This document shows positions 16,549-24,349 of a DNA stretch of 41,757 bases, piece after piece. Each line of letters opens with the position of its first letter. The first letter of the stretch is position 1. The stretch comes from Oscillospiraceae bacterium (lineage in GTDB: Bacteria > Bacillota > Clostridia > Oscillospirales > Acutalibacteraceae). The position numbers and the translations under genes were made by a program. A model generated the notes under the pieces. It was given only the letters and a program-made list of their open reading frames with translations. It searched no databases and had not been told where the DNA came from. The stretch is from assembly GCA_015065975.1 (NCBI GenBank), contig SVPG01000017.1:1-41757 (forward strand), in the 5' to 3' direction.

Positions 16549-17934
16549 TTATTTTGAATCGAAAATCAGCGAAACGCAATAAACCTTGCTCCAATGCTGA
16601 GGCGAATCCTCGGAGCGTACGACCCTTGAACAGCGAAGTATCCTGAGACCGCCGTCTGTCCTTGCGTCTTTGTTGGAAGAAGCCATTGCGGAGGAAAGAG
16701 CCGAATCGAGCCAGTTTTCGATGACCGCGTTGTCCATCGTTTCTGGGAAGCGGTAATAGAGCGCTGTATCGCCCGACAGGCTGCATTCTTTCATCTGACG
16801 TGCTATAAGGGACTTGTAGTCCGAATTGAGCTCATTGATGGAGGTGGCAAAAACGGTATAGAAATTTGCCTTGTCCCAGATGCATTTCTCTCTGGGGAAG
16901 TTATAGAAGTTTGAGGAATTTTCGTCCTGCGACGCGATGACCTCGCTCGTGAGCAGCTCATAGCCGCCCGCGATCTCGTGATCGTGCGAGATGAACTCGT
17001 CGGTCAGATTGAAATAGTCGTAGCTGCACACAGGCTCAGCCGTTATGCTGATGGGATCGTCCCATGTCACATCGAGATGATACCAGAGACCGTCTATGCA
17101 GACGATGTTCCACATATGACCGGTACCCTTGCTGACGCCCTTTATGACCGAGCAGGGGATACCGACACGGTTGAGAAGAAGCTTTGCAGCATAGGAATAA
17201 CCGCTGCAGAGAGCCTTTCTGTTTACAAATACGCCGTAGGAGGTTGAAGCGTCGGTAAAGGAATCGACGAACTCCACGGAGTCGCTGTCGTATTCGGTGT
17301 TGTTGACGATATAGTCGTGAACGGCAAGCTCTCTGTCAAACTCGCTCAGTCCGCCGGGAATCGAACGAAGAGCCTCGGCTATTTTCTGCTCGAGCGTGCG
17401 TGCGCGTGTGATGATATCGTCATAAGAATAATATGAATATAAAACAATATAATTGCCGTCACGCATGTTGGAACCGAGCGTGTAGTTTCCCGTGACCCAG
17501 AATACCTCGGGATGGTCGGAGAGGACAGCCTCCTTGACCATGAATATCTCGGCAGAGGTCAGCGCGGGAATCTTAGCTCGTGAGAGCTGATAGCGCCCGT
17601 GAGAGCCGCCGCCGTCATATGTTACACGGAAAATACTCTCCTCGATGCTTCTGTAAGCCTGCCTTTGATAATCGGTCGTGAGCGACGCATAGGCAGACTT
17701 GTCACCGAGTGCGGTGTAAGCCGAGTGTGAGGGCAGGGCTATCTCAACGGTGGAATATATCTGATCGCCCGCGCCGAAAACATCGGCGTGGCAGGCATCG
17801 AAGATATCATCGATGGGAGAACCCTTCATTATATGCGTAAGCGTTGAGCATCCGCTTGTCAGTACCGAGAATGAAAGCCAGGTGATGCATGCAATGAGCA
17901 CAATGGCGATGATAACCTTGGTGGAACGTTTCAT
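16549..17934 (-). CDS. Membrane-anchored transglutaminase-like protein
   Basis: 461 residues. Residues 7-27 are hydrophobic (signal anchor), so the rest faces the wall. The transglutaminase-like core (about 200-295) contains the complete catalytic triad: Cys243 in KALCSGYSYA, His273 in GTGHMWNIV and Asp288 in YHLDVTWDDP. Such proteins in Firmicutes can be cysteine proteases or cross-linking enzymes at the cell surface, and the exact reaction cannot be assigned. The regions on either side (35-195 and 300-461) are not recognised. The ATG at 17934 has GAAAGGAC upstream. The gene lies between dut and maf with gaps of 37 and 29 bases, suggesting one transcript. Confidence 0.85.
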   Translation of the reverse strand: MKRSTKVIIAIVLIACITWLSFSVLTSGCSTLTHIMKGSPIDDIFDACHADVFGAGDQIYSTVEIALPSHSAYTALGDKSAYASLTTDYQRQAYRSIEESIFRVTYDGGGSHGRYQLSRAKIPALTSAEIFMVKEAVLSDHPEVFWVTGNYTLGSNMRDGNYIVLYSYYSYDDIITRARTLEQKIAEALRSIPGGLSEFDRELAVHDYIVNNTEYDSDSVEFVDSFTDASTSYGVFVNRKALCSGYSYAAKLLLNRVGIPCSVIKGVSKGTGHMWNIVCIDGLWYHLDVTWDDPISITAEPVCSYDYFNLTDEFISHDHEIAGGYELLTSEVIASQDENSSNFYNFPREKCIWDKANFYTVFATSINELNSDYKSLIARQMKECSLSGDTALYYRFPETMDNAVIENWLDSALSSAMASSNKDARTDGGLRILRCSRVVRSEDSPQHWSKVYCVSLIFDSK

Positions 17935-17971
17935 CCGCGTGTCCTTTCATAAATATATGTCAAATGGTGTG

Positions 17972-18418
17972 TCAGAGCTTACCTGTTGAACCGAATCCTC
18001 CGCTTCCGCGTTCGGTATCGCCGAGGTCGGTGACCTCCTCGATAACGGGAAGCAGTACGGGAGAAATTATCATCTGGGCAATACGCTCGCCCGGGGCGAT
18101 GGTATATGCCTTGTCGGAAAGATTTACAAGACCTACGGCTATCTCACCGCGATAATCGCTGTCGATAACGCCGATGCTGTTTGAAAGGGTGATGCCGTGC
18201 TTTATTCCGAGCCCGCTTCGGGCGCATATGTATGCAACGCAGCCGCTGTCGGGCAGCTCGATGGCTATTCCCGAAGGTATGACCGCGCGTGCGAGCGGCT
18301 CGAGGGTGACAGGAGCATCGATGCAGGCGCAGAGATCCATTCCCGCCGAGCCCGATGTGGCTCTCGAGGGAATAACGGCGCCCTCACGCATCTTTTTTAT
18401 CTTGAGATTTATTTCCAA
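17972..18418 (-). CDS. dut: dUTP diphosphatase
   Basis: 148 residues of the trimeric dUTPase family, which converts dUTP to dUMP and pyrophosphate and so keeps uracil out of DNA. All five motifs are seen: SGSAGMDLCA (1), the ARSGLGIKHGITL region (2-3 area), GVIDSDYRGEI (3), ERIAQMII (4) and the glycine-rich RGSGGFGSTG (5) at the C-terminus. I prefer the TTG start at 18418, which has GGAG 9 bases upstream and begins 1 base after the U32 stop. A GTG at 18433 would overlap U32 by 14 bases and lacks a ribosome site. It is part of the zapA-U32-dut series. Confidence 0.94.
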   Translation of the reverse strand: MEINLKIKKMREGAVIPSRATSGSAGMDLCACIDAPVTLEPLARAVIPSGIAIELPDSGCVAYICARSGLGIKHGITLSNSIGVIDSDYRGEIAVGLVNLSDKAYTIAPGERIAQMIISPVLLPVIEEVTDLGDTERGSGGFGSTGKL

Positions 18419-18419
18419 A

Positions 18420-20453
18420 TTATTCAGCTCCACGATAATATGAACCGCGCGTAAAGGTATTATTACGCAGAGGACGATTCAATGTGATATTTTTAAACAT
18501 TTCCTCAGTTTCCACCGAGTTTTCCACAGTGAAACGAAGGAAAAAGCTGTCAACAGAGGGGAAATCGCTCAATTTATCCACAATACAGAGCGGAATAGTG
18601 TTAAAAACTTCACTGAAAGAGCGGTCGCATCTGCACCTGACGGGAAAGCTTTTGCCCATGCGGTCGGTGATGGAACAGTCGCCGCCGCAGCCCGAACCGA
18701 GCCTTGCGGGGCAGTTTCTCGTCAGCATTAGCGGCATTCGTCCGTAGACCGTGATACCGCGGGGGAGCTGACCGCCGAGAGCCGATATGCGCTTTGCCGT
18801 AAGCTCGCAGCTGAGTTCAGTGCCGCACAGACCGAGCGAGCGGTAAACCTCAAGCGCAGGTGTGTTTGCGATGTTGAGACCGAAGCCTCCGTATATGTCA
18901 AGCCCGGCGTCCTTTACCGGGTCGATCATGCCGATGTTGTGAATCATGCACTCCTCAACGCCGAGTTCTTTTGCACGGGCGAGAAGGGTGCGAAGCCTGT
19001 CCTCGAGTCCGAAAAGAGCCCTCGGAGCTTCGACGGCGATCTTTGTGCCGTATTGCTTCGCTGCCGATTCGAGCCAGTCCGCCTCAAGAGGAACGTAGAC
19101 ACGCTGTGCGTATTTTGCAGAAACAAGCTGGCAGGGATCGGTTATAACGGCGCGAAGATCGGGTGAGGAACAAGCGGTGTGTGCGGGGTACTCGGATATA
19201 TCTTCCGAGAATTCTATCGGTTTGCGATTGCTCCTTGCGGCGGAGAGCTGCGAGAGAGCATCGCGGCGCAGAGATTTCAGAAGTGACGGTCTGACGCAGC
19301 AGCCGTCGTTCTCTATCGAAATATTTCTGACAAAGTATGGAGTGCCGCCCGTTTTTTCGAGCGGTTCTGTCTGCACCGAAGAGCTGTCGCACGAAGGGAT
19401 ATCGCCGAAAGCGCTGACACGGTTGCCGTCGTCATCGCTAACGGCAAGCTCTGCGGGCTTTCCGTTTTCAAGGCGGAGGGTCATATCGACCGCAACGCGC
19501 TGAAATTCTGTTCTGTAAAGGCTGTGAAGAGATGAGAGCGTGCCGCTGTCAGCGGCGTCGTCCTTTGTTCTGTGACCGAACATCGGCTTTCCTCTTCTGC
19601 CGGTAAAATAACCGTCGGTAAATCCGCTGCGGGAAAAGACGCTCTCGAGATTTTGAGAAAGCTGCTGCGGTACGGGCTGACCGTCACGTGAAAGACGGCA
19701 GGCAGTGACCGCTGCCGCACAGTACTCGGGACGCTTCATTCGTCCCTCGATCTTGAAGGAGCTGACGCCTGCGTCGGCAAGCTCCGTAAGATGCGGGATA
19801 TGAGACATATCCTTGAGACTGAGACAGTAATCAAAACCACCCGAGCGGAAGGGGAGACGGCACGGCTGAGCACACATTCCGCGATTGCCGCTTCGTGTGC
19901 CGAGAGCGGCGCTCATGAAGCACTGACCCGAAACCGACATGCAAAGCGCACCGTGAACAAAGACCTCAGTCTCCACATCGCCTGCGGCGGTTATATCGCG
20001 TATCTCCTGACCGCTCAGCTCGCGAGAGAGAACGGCACGGGAAAACCCGAGACGGGATAGCAGCGGCATAGCGGCGGGATTGTGCACGGTCATCTGAGTC
20101 GATGCGTGCAGCCTCATATCGGGAGCACAGCGGCGAATAAGGTCTGCCGTCGCCATATCCTGAACTATGATTCCGTCAGCGGGCAGAGAGCAGGCGAGTT
20201 TTACGAGCTGCCTGAGCTTGTCCGTTTCGTCATCGAAAACGACGGTGTTGAGAAGAAAATAAACCGCAGCACCGCGCTCGTGACAGTAGCGCACAGCCTC
20301 GAAAAGCTCTTCGTTCGAGAAGTTTGCCGCATTGCGCCGCGCATTGAAACCGTCAGCGCCGAGATATACGGCGTCGGCACCCGAACGCACAGCGGCAACA
20401 AGCTGATCGGGAGACCCGGCCGGGGCCAGTATCTCCGGTCTGCGTGAAATCAT
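18420..20453 (-). CDS. U32-family protein, RlhA-like (rRNA hydroxylation)
   Basis: 677 residues. The N-terminal half is the U32 TIM-barrel with the signature TEVFVHGALCMSVSGQCFMS near residue 168 and the following RSGNRGMCAQPCR. The C-terminal half has another cysteine group (RNCPARLGSGCGGDC and RCRCD) near residues 590-625. The size and two-part structure match the long U32 subgroup that includes E. coli RlhA (YdcP), which hydroxylates C2501 of 23S rRNA, rather than the shorter TrhP/YegQ tRNA proteins. U32 proteins were first called collagenases, but the RNA role is better supported. An Fe-S cluster is likely. It overlaps zapA by 4 bases (ATGA), and dut follows directly. Confidence 0.85.
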   Translation of the reverse strand: MISRRPEILAPAGSPDQLVAAVRSGADAVYLGADGFNARRNAANFSNEELFEAVRYCHERGAAVYFLLNTVVFDDETDKLRQLVKLACSLPADGIIVQDMATADLIRRCAPDMRLHASTQMTVHNPAAMPLLSRLGFSRAVLSRELSGQEIRDITAAGDVETEVFVHGALCMSVSGQCFMSAALGTRSGNRGMCAQPCRLPFRSGGFDYCLSLKDMSHIPHLTELADAGVSSFKIEGRMKRPEYCAAAVTACRLSRDGQPVPQQLSQNLESVFSRSGFTDGYFTGRRGKPMFGHRTKDDAADSGTLSSLHSLYRTEFQRVAVDMTLRLENGKPAELAVSDDDGNRVSAFGDIPSCDSSSVQTEPLEKTGGTPYFVRNISIENDGCCVRPSLLKSLRRDALSQLSAARSNRKPIEFSEDISEYPAHTACSSPDLRAVITDPCQLVSAKYAQRVYVPLEADWLESAAKQYGTKIAVEAPRALFGLEDRLRTLLARAKELGVEECMIHNIGMIDPVKDAGLDIYGGFGLNIANTPALEVYRSLGLCGTELSCELTAKRISALGGQLPRGITVYGRMPLMLTRNCPARLGSGCGGDCSITDRMGKSFPVRCRCDRSFSEVFNTIPLCIVDKLSDFPSVDSFFLRFTVENSVETEEMFKNITLNRPLRNNTFTRGSYYRGAE

Positions 20454-20806
20454 CTGTTCTCCAGCTCTGCAAATCTGAGTCTGAGACCCTGAAGTTCGCG
20501 GCGAAGTCTCTCAACCTCACGCTTTGCCTCGTCAGCCTCGAGTCTGGAACGCTGGCTGTCTTCTATGTAGTTCTTTATCTGGGAACGGAGATTGTCGGAT
20601 GTGTCGTTGGCCTTGTGGCACTCGTCGGAATAGTTGAGTGCGCAGAGAACTGCAGCCATTGTGATCGAGGTGTGCTGGTTGCTGTTGAGCAGCTCGTTCA
20701 TTCTCTGATCGACCTCGTCACCGATAGCGCGGATGTAGCTTTCATCGTCGTCGGAAGTGATGATATAATCGGTGCCGCAGATGTTGATCTTAACTGAGCT
20801 TTTCAT
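20450..20806 (-). CDS. zapA: Cell-division protein ZapA
   Basis: 118 residues. The globular head (KINICGTDYIITSDDDESYI, then an Arg- and Met-containing helix to about residue 60) is followed by a long coiled coil rich in Arg, Glu and Leu to the end. ZapA binds FtsZ and bundles protofilaments at the Z ring. The ATG at 20806 has GGAGG ten bases upstream. It is the first gene of a series with U32 (4-base overlap), dut, a transglutaminase-like gene and maf, mixing division and housekeeping functions. Confidence 0.9.
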   Translation of the reverse strand: MKSSVKINICGTDYIITSDDDESYIRAIGDEVDQRMNELLNSNQHTSITMAAVLCALNYSDECHKANDTSDNLRSQIKNYIEDSQRSRLEADEAKREVERLRRELQGLRLRFAELENR

Positions 20807-20841
20807 AGGGCAAATTCCTCCATTTATACATTTATTGTTTT

Positions 20842-20847
20842 ATTATA
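20842..20847 (-). promoter_or_regulatory. -10 box of the probable zapA promoter
   Basis: Minus strand TATAAT, about 35 bases upstream of the zapA ATG. No convincing -35 lies 16-18 bases further upstream (TTTCAT at 17), so strength or co-factors are uncertain. Confidence 0.5.
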
Positions 20848-20937
20848 CTCCAAATTGATACGGAATGAAAGATATCTGATGATAAAAATTAAAATAAATT
20901 TTGATTTTTTTATATTGTTTGTGTATAAGAGACTTCG

Positions 20938-21987
20938 TCAGGTAATGTCCTTTTTGAGGAAATTGTATCCGCATATGACGAATACGAGGAAATGAAGTCC
21001 GACCGATATGGCGCAGGTGGTAAAGCTGATACCCGAAAAGTTGGGAACAAAACAGAGAGCGGCGCCGAGATCGAGCGTTGAAAAGAGCGTCGAGCCGAGG
21101 ACGAGATTGCCTATCGCTCCGAGACTGTCGCCGAAGAAGAGGGAGACGCACATGAGCGCAAAGGGGAGAGCGGCGGAAACGGTGCGCGACCTTGTCAGGT
21201 TGCCGAGAGCGGCGCAGAGCGCGACGATAACGGCAAGTGCCGCGATGAAGCAGAGGAAAACCTCGCCGCAGTGCGCCGAAAGTGTGGTGACGTATATCTT
21301 TTCGTTGACGTAACCGACATAGGTGCCGTTTGTGCCGCCGATAAAAAGACCGCAGGCGAGCATCGATACGGCAAATACCGTCAGCATAAGCAGAGAAGAA
21401 TAGAGTATCGAGGTTACGATTTTTGCCGTGTACTGCTTGATTCTTGTTGCGGGACGGGGAAGAACGGTCGTTATCGTGCCGCGTGTAAATTCACCCGCAA
21501 AGAGGTCGGACGAAGCGACGAGGGCAAGGAATCCAACGACGGGAAGCATGAGCCACATACAGAATATCGCCGAATCGTAAGCCTTAGTGCTCACGGGAGT
21601 TATGCTGTTCTCGAGCATATATTCGGCTGTGGCGACCTTTTTCTGGAGCAGGCGTATCTCGGTCGATACGGTGTAGTGCGAGCGGGTACCCTCAAGCTCG
21701 CCCAGTCTGACCGACAGATCGGTTATCTCTCCTCGCCACTGCTCGATGTCCTCCGAAAGCTCGACACCCCAGTTGGTGTCGGAATAGGAATCGACGGCAA
21801 AAGCGCTCTGAGCGTAGCGGCTGTTCATTATCGACATTCGCTCAACGCTCGAATCGCTGCCGACCGCCCATACGTACAGCGCGACAAACAGCGTGAGTAT
21901 CGTCACAACGGCAAAATATATGCTGTTGCTTCTCTTGTACCAGAGCTTGCGGTGCTCGGCGGAAATTGCACGGAAAAGCTTACCCAT
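20938..21987 (-). CDS. ABC-2-type transporter permease
   Basis: 349 residues with a cytoplasmic start (KLFRAISAEHRKLWYKRSN), a first helix at about 25-45, an extracytoplasmic loop of some 100 residues with a coiled region, then five more helices. The segment LVASSDLFAGEFTRGTITTVL after the second helix is typical of ABC-2 permeases of the NatB/YhfA kind (GEF-x-x-G-T-x-x). It partners the ATPase gene that ends 8 bases inside its start, so the two are translationally coupled. The substrate is unknown; such pairs export peptides, lantibiotics or drugs, or take part in signalling. No terminator is seen in the 90 bases before the zapA promoter. Confidence 0.9.
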   Translation of the reverse strand: MGKLFRAISAEHRKLWYKRSNSIYFAVVTILTLFVALYVWAVGSDSSVERMSIMNSRYAQSAFAVDSYSDTNWGVELSEDIEQWRGEITDLSVRLGELEGTRSHYTVSTEIRLLQKKVATAEYMLENSITPVSTKAYDSAIFCMWLMLPVVGFLALVASSDLFAGEFTRGTITTVLPRPATRIKQYTAKIVTSILYSSLLMLTVFAVSMLACGLFIGGTNGTYVGYVNEKIYVTTLSAHCGEVFLCFIAALAVIVALCAALGNLTRSRTVSAALPFALMCVSLFFGDSLGAIGNLVLGSTLFSTLDLGAALCFVPNFSGISFTTCAISVGLHFLVFVICGYNFLKKDIT

Positions 21988-22957
21988 TATAACCGTTTCC
22001 CCTTTCGAAAGGATATGGAATATCGTCAGCTCCGCCGCCTGCGGGATTGCTTCTGAGCAGGCGGTAGTATGCCTCCTCGAGGGTGATGTCTATCTGTTTT
22101 ATTTCGTAGACAAAATGTCCCCTCGCATAGAGCATATTGACGATTTTCGGGACGGTTGCCTGATCGGTCTCGATAAGCAGCTCGTTGTTCTTTACCTCGA
22201 TGCCGACGCCGAGCGACTCGTTGAGATATCGCGCAGCCGCCTCGGGACGGTCGACCTTAGCGCACTGGCGGGGTTTGCCGATGCCGAGAGCCTTCAGGCT
22301 TTCGACAGCGCCGACGCCGAGCAGCTCGCCGCCGCTCATTATCGCCACGCGGTCGCACATGCGTTCAAGCTCGCCCATCTGATGCGAGGTGACGACGACC
22401 GACATATTGACGGCGCCGCAGAGCTTCTTGAGCATACGTCTGAGATCGACTATCGAAACGGGATCGAGTCCGTCGAATGCCTCGTCCATTATGAGTACCT
22501 GCGGACGGTGGAGCATCGCCGCCGCTATGGCAAGCCTCTTGAGTACGCCTGCGGGATAAACGCTGACCTTCTCGTGAATGTACTCCTGGAGACAGAATGC
22601 GCACACAAGCTCGGTGATGCGCTCGTTTGTCACGCCCTTGTACATCGAAGCGATGAGTTTGAGGTTGGCAAGTCCCGTCATGTAATCGTAGAACGCGGGG
22701 TGATCGGAAACGACTCCCACGCGGTTCATACATTCCTCAAAATCGCGGTAAAGGCTTACTCCTCCCACCTTGATGTCGCCCGAATCGGGCATGACAAGAC
22801 CGCCGAGAATCCTTATGAGAGTGGATTTTCCCGCACCTGTCGGTCCGAGCAGACCGACTATCTCGCCCGAAACTATCTCGAGTGAGAAATCGTGCAGAGC
22901 GACAATGTCACCGAAATTCTTTGATATCGATTCGATAGATAATGCAAGCTTTGCCAT
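21980..22957 (-). CDS. ABC transporter ATP-binding protein (CcmA/NatA type)
   Basis: 325 residues from the ATG at 22957, with AGGAGG ten bases before. Motifs: Walker A GPTGAGKST near 38, signature region YPAGVLKRLAIA (a weakly conserved form of LSGGQ, as is usual in CcmA-type ATPases), Walker B VLIMDEAFDGLDP and switch VVVTSHQMGELE. An additional C-terminal domain of about 100 residues follows, as in many ABC-2 ATPases. It energises the membrane partner encoded next. The HAD gene upstream ends 17 bases before, so the pair belongs to the longer operon. A TTG two codons upstream is an alternative start. Confidence 0.93.
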   Translation of the reverse strand: MAKLALSIESISKNFGDIVALHDFSLEIVSGEIVGLLGPTGAGKSTLIRILGGLVMPDSGDIKVGGVSLYRDFEECMNRVGVVSDHPAFYDYMTGLANLKLIASMYKGVTNERITELVCAFCLQEYIHEKVSVYPAGVLKRLAIAAAMLHRPQVLIMDEAFDGLDPVSIVDLRRMLKKLCGAVNMSVVVTSHQMGELERMCDRVAIMSGGELLGVGAVESLKALGIGKPRQCAKVDRPEAAARYLNESLGVGIEVKNNELLIETDQATVPKIVNMLYARGHFVYEIKQIDITLEEAYYRLLRSNPAGGGADDIPYPFERGNGYNG

Positions 22958-22974
22958 CGGCAAGCATCCTCCTT

Positions 22975-23643
22975 TTACTGAGAAATACCGTCGTTTTCTT
23001 CGGCTATGACGGCGGGCAGCTCGAGCAGCGAGCCGAGCTCCTTCCAGAGAACGGAACTGACCGTCTCGTCAGGTCGGACGAGATCGGGAATCATGATAAC
23101 GCGGAAACCGCCGTTGTGAGCGCCCATCGCACCTGCGGGCGAGTCCTCGATAACGATGCACTCCTCGCGGTCAACGCCTATAAGCTGACGGGCCTTTTCG
23201 AAAATCTCGGGGTCGGGTTTGCCTTTTTTGACCTTGTCGCCGCCGATAAGCAGAGGACATCTTTTGAGAAGTCCCGCCTTTTTAAGACGCTGTTTTGCGA
23301 GCTTTGTGCCTGTCGATGTGGCGATGGAATAGGGAATACCGCGCCTGTCAAGCTCGTCGAGAGATTCCGTCACGCCCGGCTTGAGCGGCGGTGCATTCTT
23401 TTTCATCCAGCGGACAGCGTAATCGCATTTTATTTTGCGGAATTTCTTGATGTTGAAATCTTTGCCGAACTGAGTGCGGATAATTTCGTTTGCGTTTTCG
23501 GTCGAGTAGCCGACCACCTTCGGCACCATGAAGCCTGCCTTGCCGACGCCCATTTTCTCGCCTGCATAATCCCACGCGAGTATGGAAAGGCTTTCGGTAT
23601 CGAGCAGAGTACCGTCCATATCAAAAATTACACCTTTTATCAT
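22975..23643 (-). CDS. HAD hydrolase, beta-phosphoglucomutase-like
   Basis: 222 residues from the ATG at 23643, with AAAGGAG eight bases upstream; a TTG at 23661 would place that site inside the gene. HAD motifs: I FDMDGTLLDT at residue 7, II SIATSTG, III the Lys in KKGKPDPEIF, IV VIEDSPAGAMGA. The helical cap after motif I (subclass I) fits beta-phosphoglucomutase-like phosphatases and mutases. A small phosphorylated sugar is the probable substrate. It follows another HAD gene with a 14-base gap; they differ clearly in sequence and are not recent duplicates. Confidence 0.9.
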   Translation of the reverse strand: MIKGVIFDMDGTLLDTESLSILAWDYAGEKMGVGKAGFMVPKVVGYSTENANEIIRTQFGKDFNIKKFRKIKCDYAVRWMKKNAPPLKPGVTESLDELDRRGIPYSIATSTGTKLAKQRLKKAGLLKRCPLLIGGDKVKKGKPDPEIFEKARQLIGVDREECIVIEDSPAGAMGAHNGGFRVIMIPDLVRPDETVSSVLWKELGSLLELPAVIAEENDGISQ

Positions 23644-23657
23644 GTGTGCTGCTCCTT

Positions 23658-24326
23658 TCAAAGACCCCTGAAAAACTCAGCGGCCTCCTTCGGGGAATCG
23701 ATGATATTCTTTGCGCCCGCCGCGGCAAGCTCCTCACGCGTGCCGAAACCGTAGGTCACACCGAGTGAGGATATGCCCGCCTTTGCGGCGCCGTCGATGT
23801 CGTAGCTCTTGTCTCCGACCATAAATGCTTTTTCGTCGGCAGGCACTCCGATGTCGCCGAGAGCACGGGCTATAAGCTCGGCTTTGGTGCTGTGCTTGTC
23901 CGAAAGCTTTGCACCGCATATGGTGTCGAATTTATCGTAAAATCCGTGAAGCTTTGCGATGGAAACTGCCATCTGTTCGGGCTTTGATGTGGCGATGCCG
24001 AGCGGTATGCCCATTGCACGAAGACAGTCGAGGAGCTCGAAAATACCGCTGTAAACCGTGCTTTCGGCATAGCCTCTGACGGTGTATTCGCGGCGGTATG
24101 CGGCGACGGCCTCGTCGCTCTTTTCTTCGGACAAACCGCAGTAATGGGTATAGCTGTATGCGAGCGGCGGACCGATTATCCTGCCGCGAAGAAATTCCTC
24201 GCCCGGATTCGGCGCTCCGACGGCATCAAGCCCGATGCCGAAACAGCGTATTATTCCGGGAGCGGAATCGATTATCGTGCCGTCGAGATCGAACAGCACG
24301 CAGGAGATGTTTTTCGGATCAGTCAT
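23658..24326 (-). CDS. HAD hydrolase, phosphoglycolate phosphatase-like
   Basis: 222 residues. HAD motifs: I LFDLDGTIIDSAPG near residue 12, II LGIATSKPEQ, IV FMVGDKSYDIDGAAKAG with the acidic pair; the helical cap lies between motifs I and II. The closest families are Gph (phosphoglycolate phosphatase) and PpaX (pyrophosphatase), and I cannot separate them here. It sits 23 bases after the serine hydrolase and 14 before the next HAD gene. Confidence 0.9.
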   Translation of the reverse strand: MTDPKNISCVLFDLDGTIIDSAPGIIRCFGIGLDAVGAPNPGEEFLRGRIIGPPLAYSYTHYCGLSEEKSDEAVAAYRREYTVRGYAESTVYSGIFELLDCLRAMGIPLGIATSKPEQMAVSIAKLHGFYDKFDTICGAKLSDKHSTKAELIARALGDIGVPADEKAFMVGDKSYDIDGAAKAGISSLGVTYGFGTREELAAAGAKNIIDSPKEAAEFFRGL

Positions 24327-24349
24327 ATGTGGTTCCTTTGCTGTTGAAA

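Noticed and set aside
18420-20453. Secreted collagenase, the old name for U32 proteins
   Set aside because: There is no signal peptide, and the Cys-rich C-terminal half and size match the rRNA hydroxylase RlhA subgroup better.
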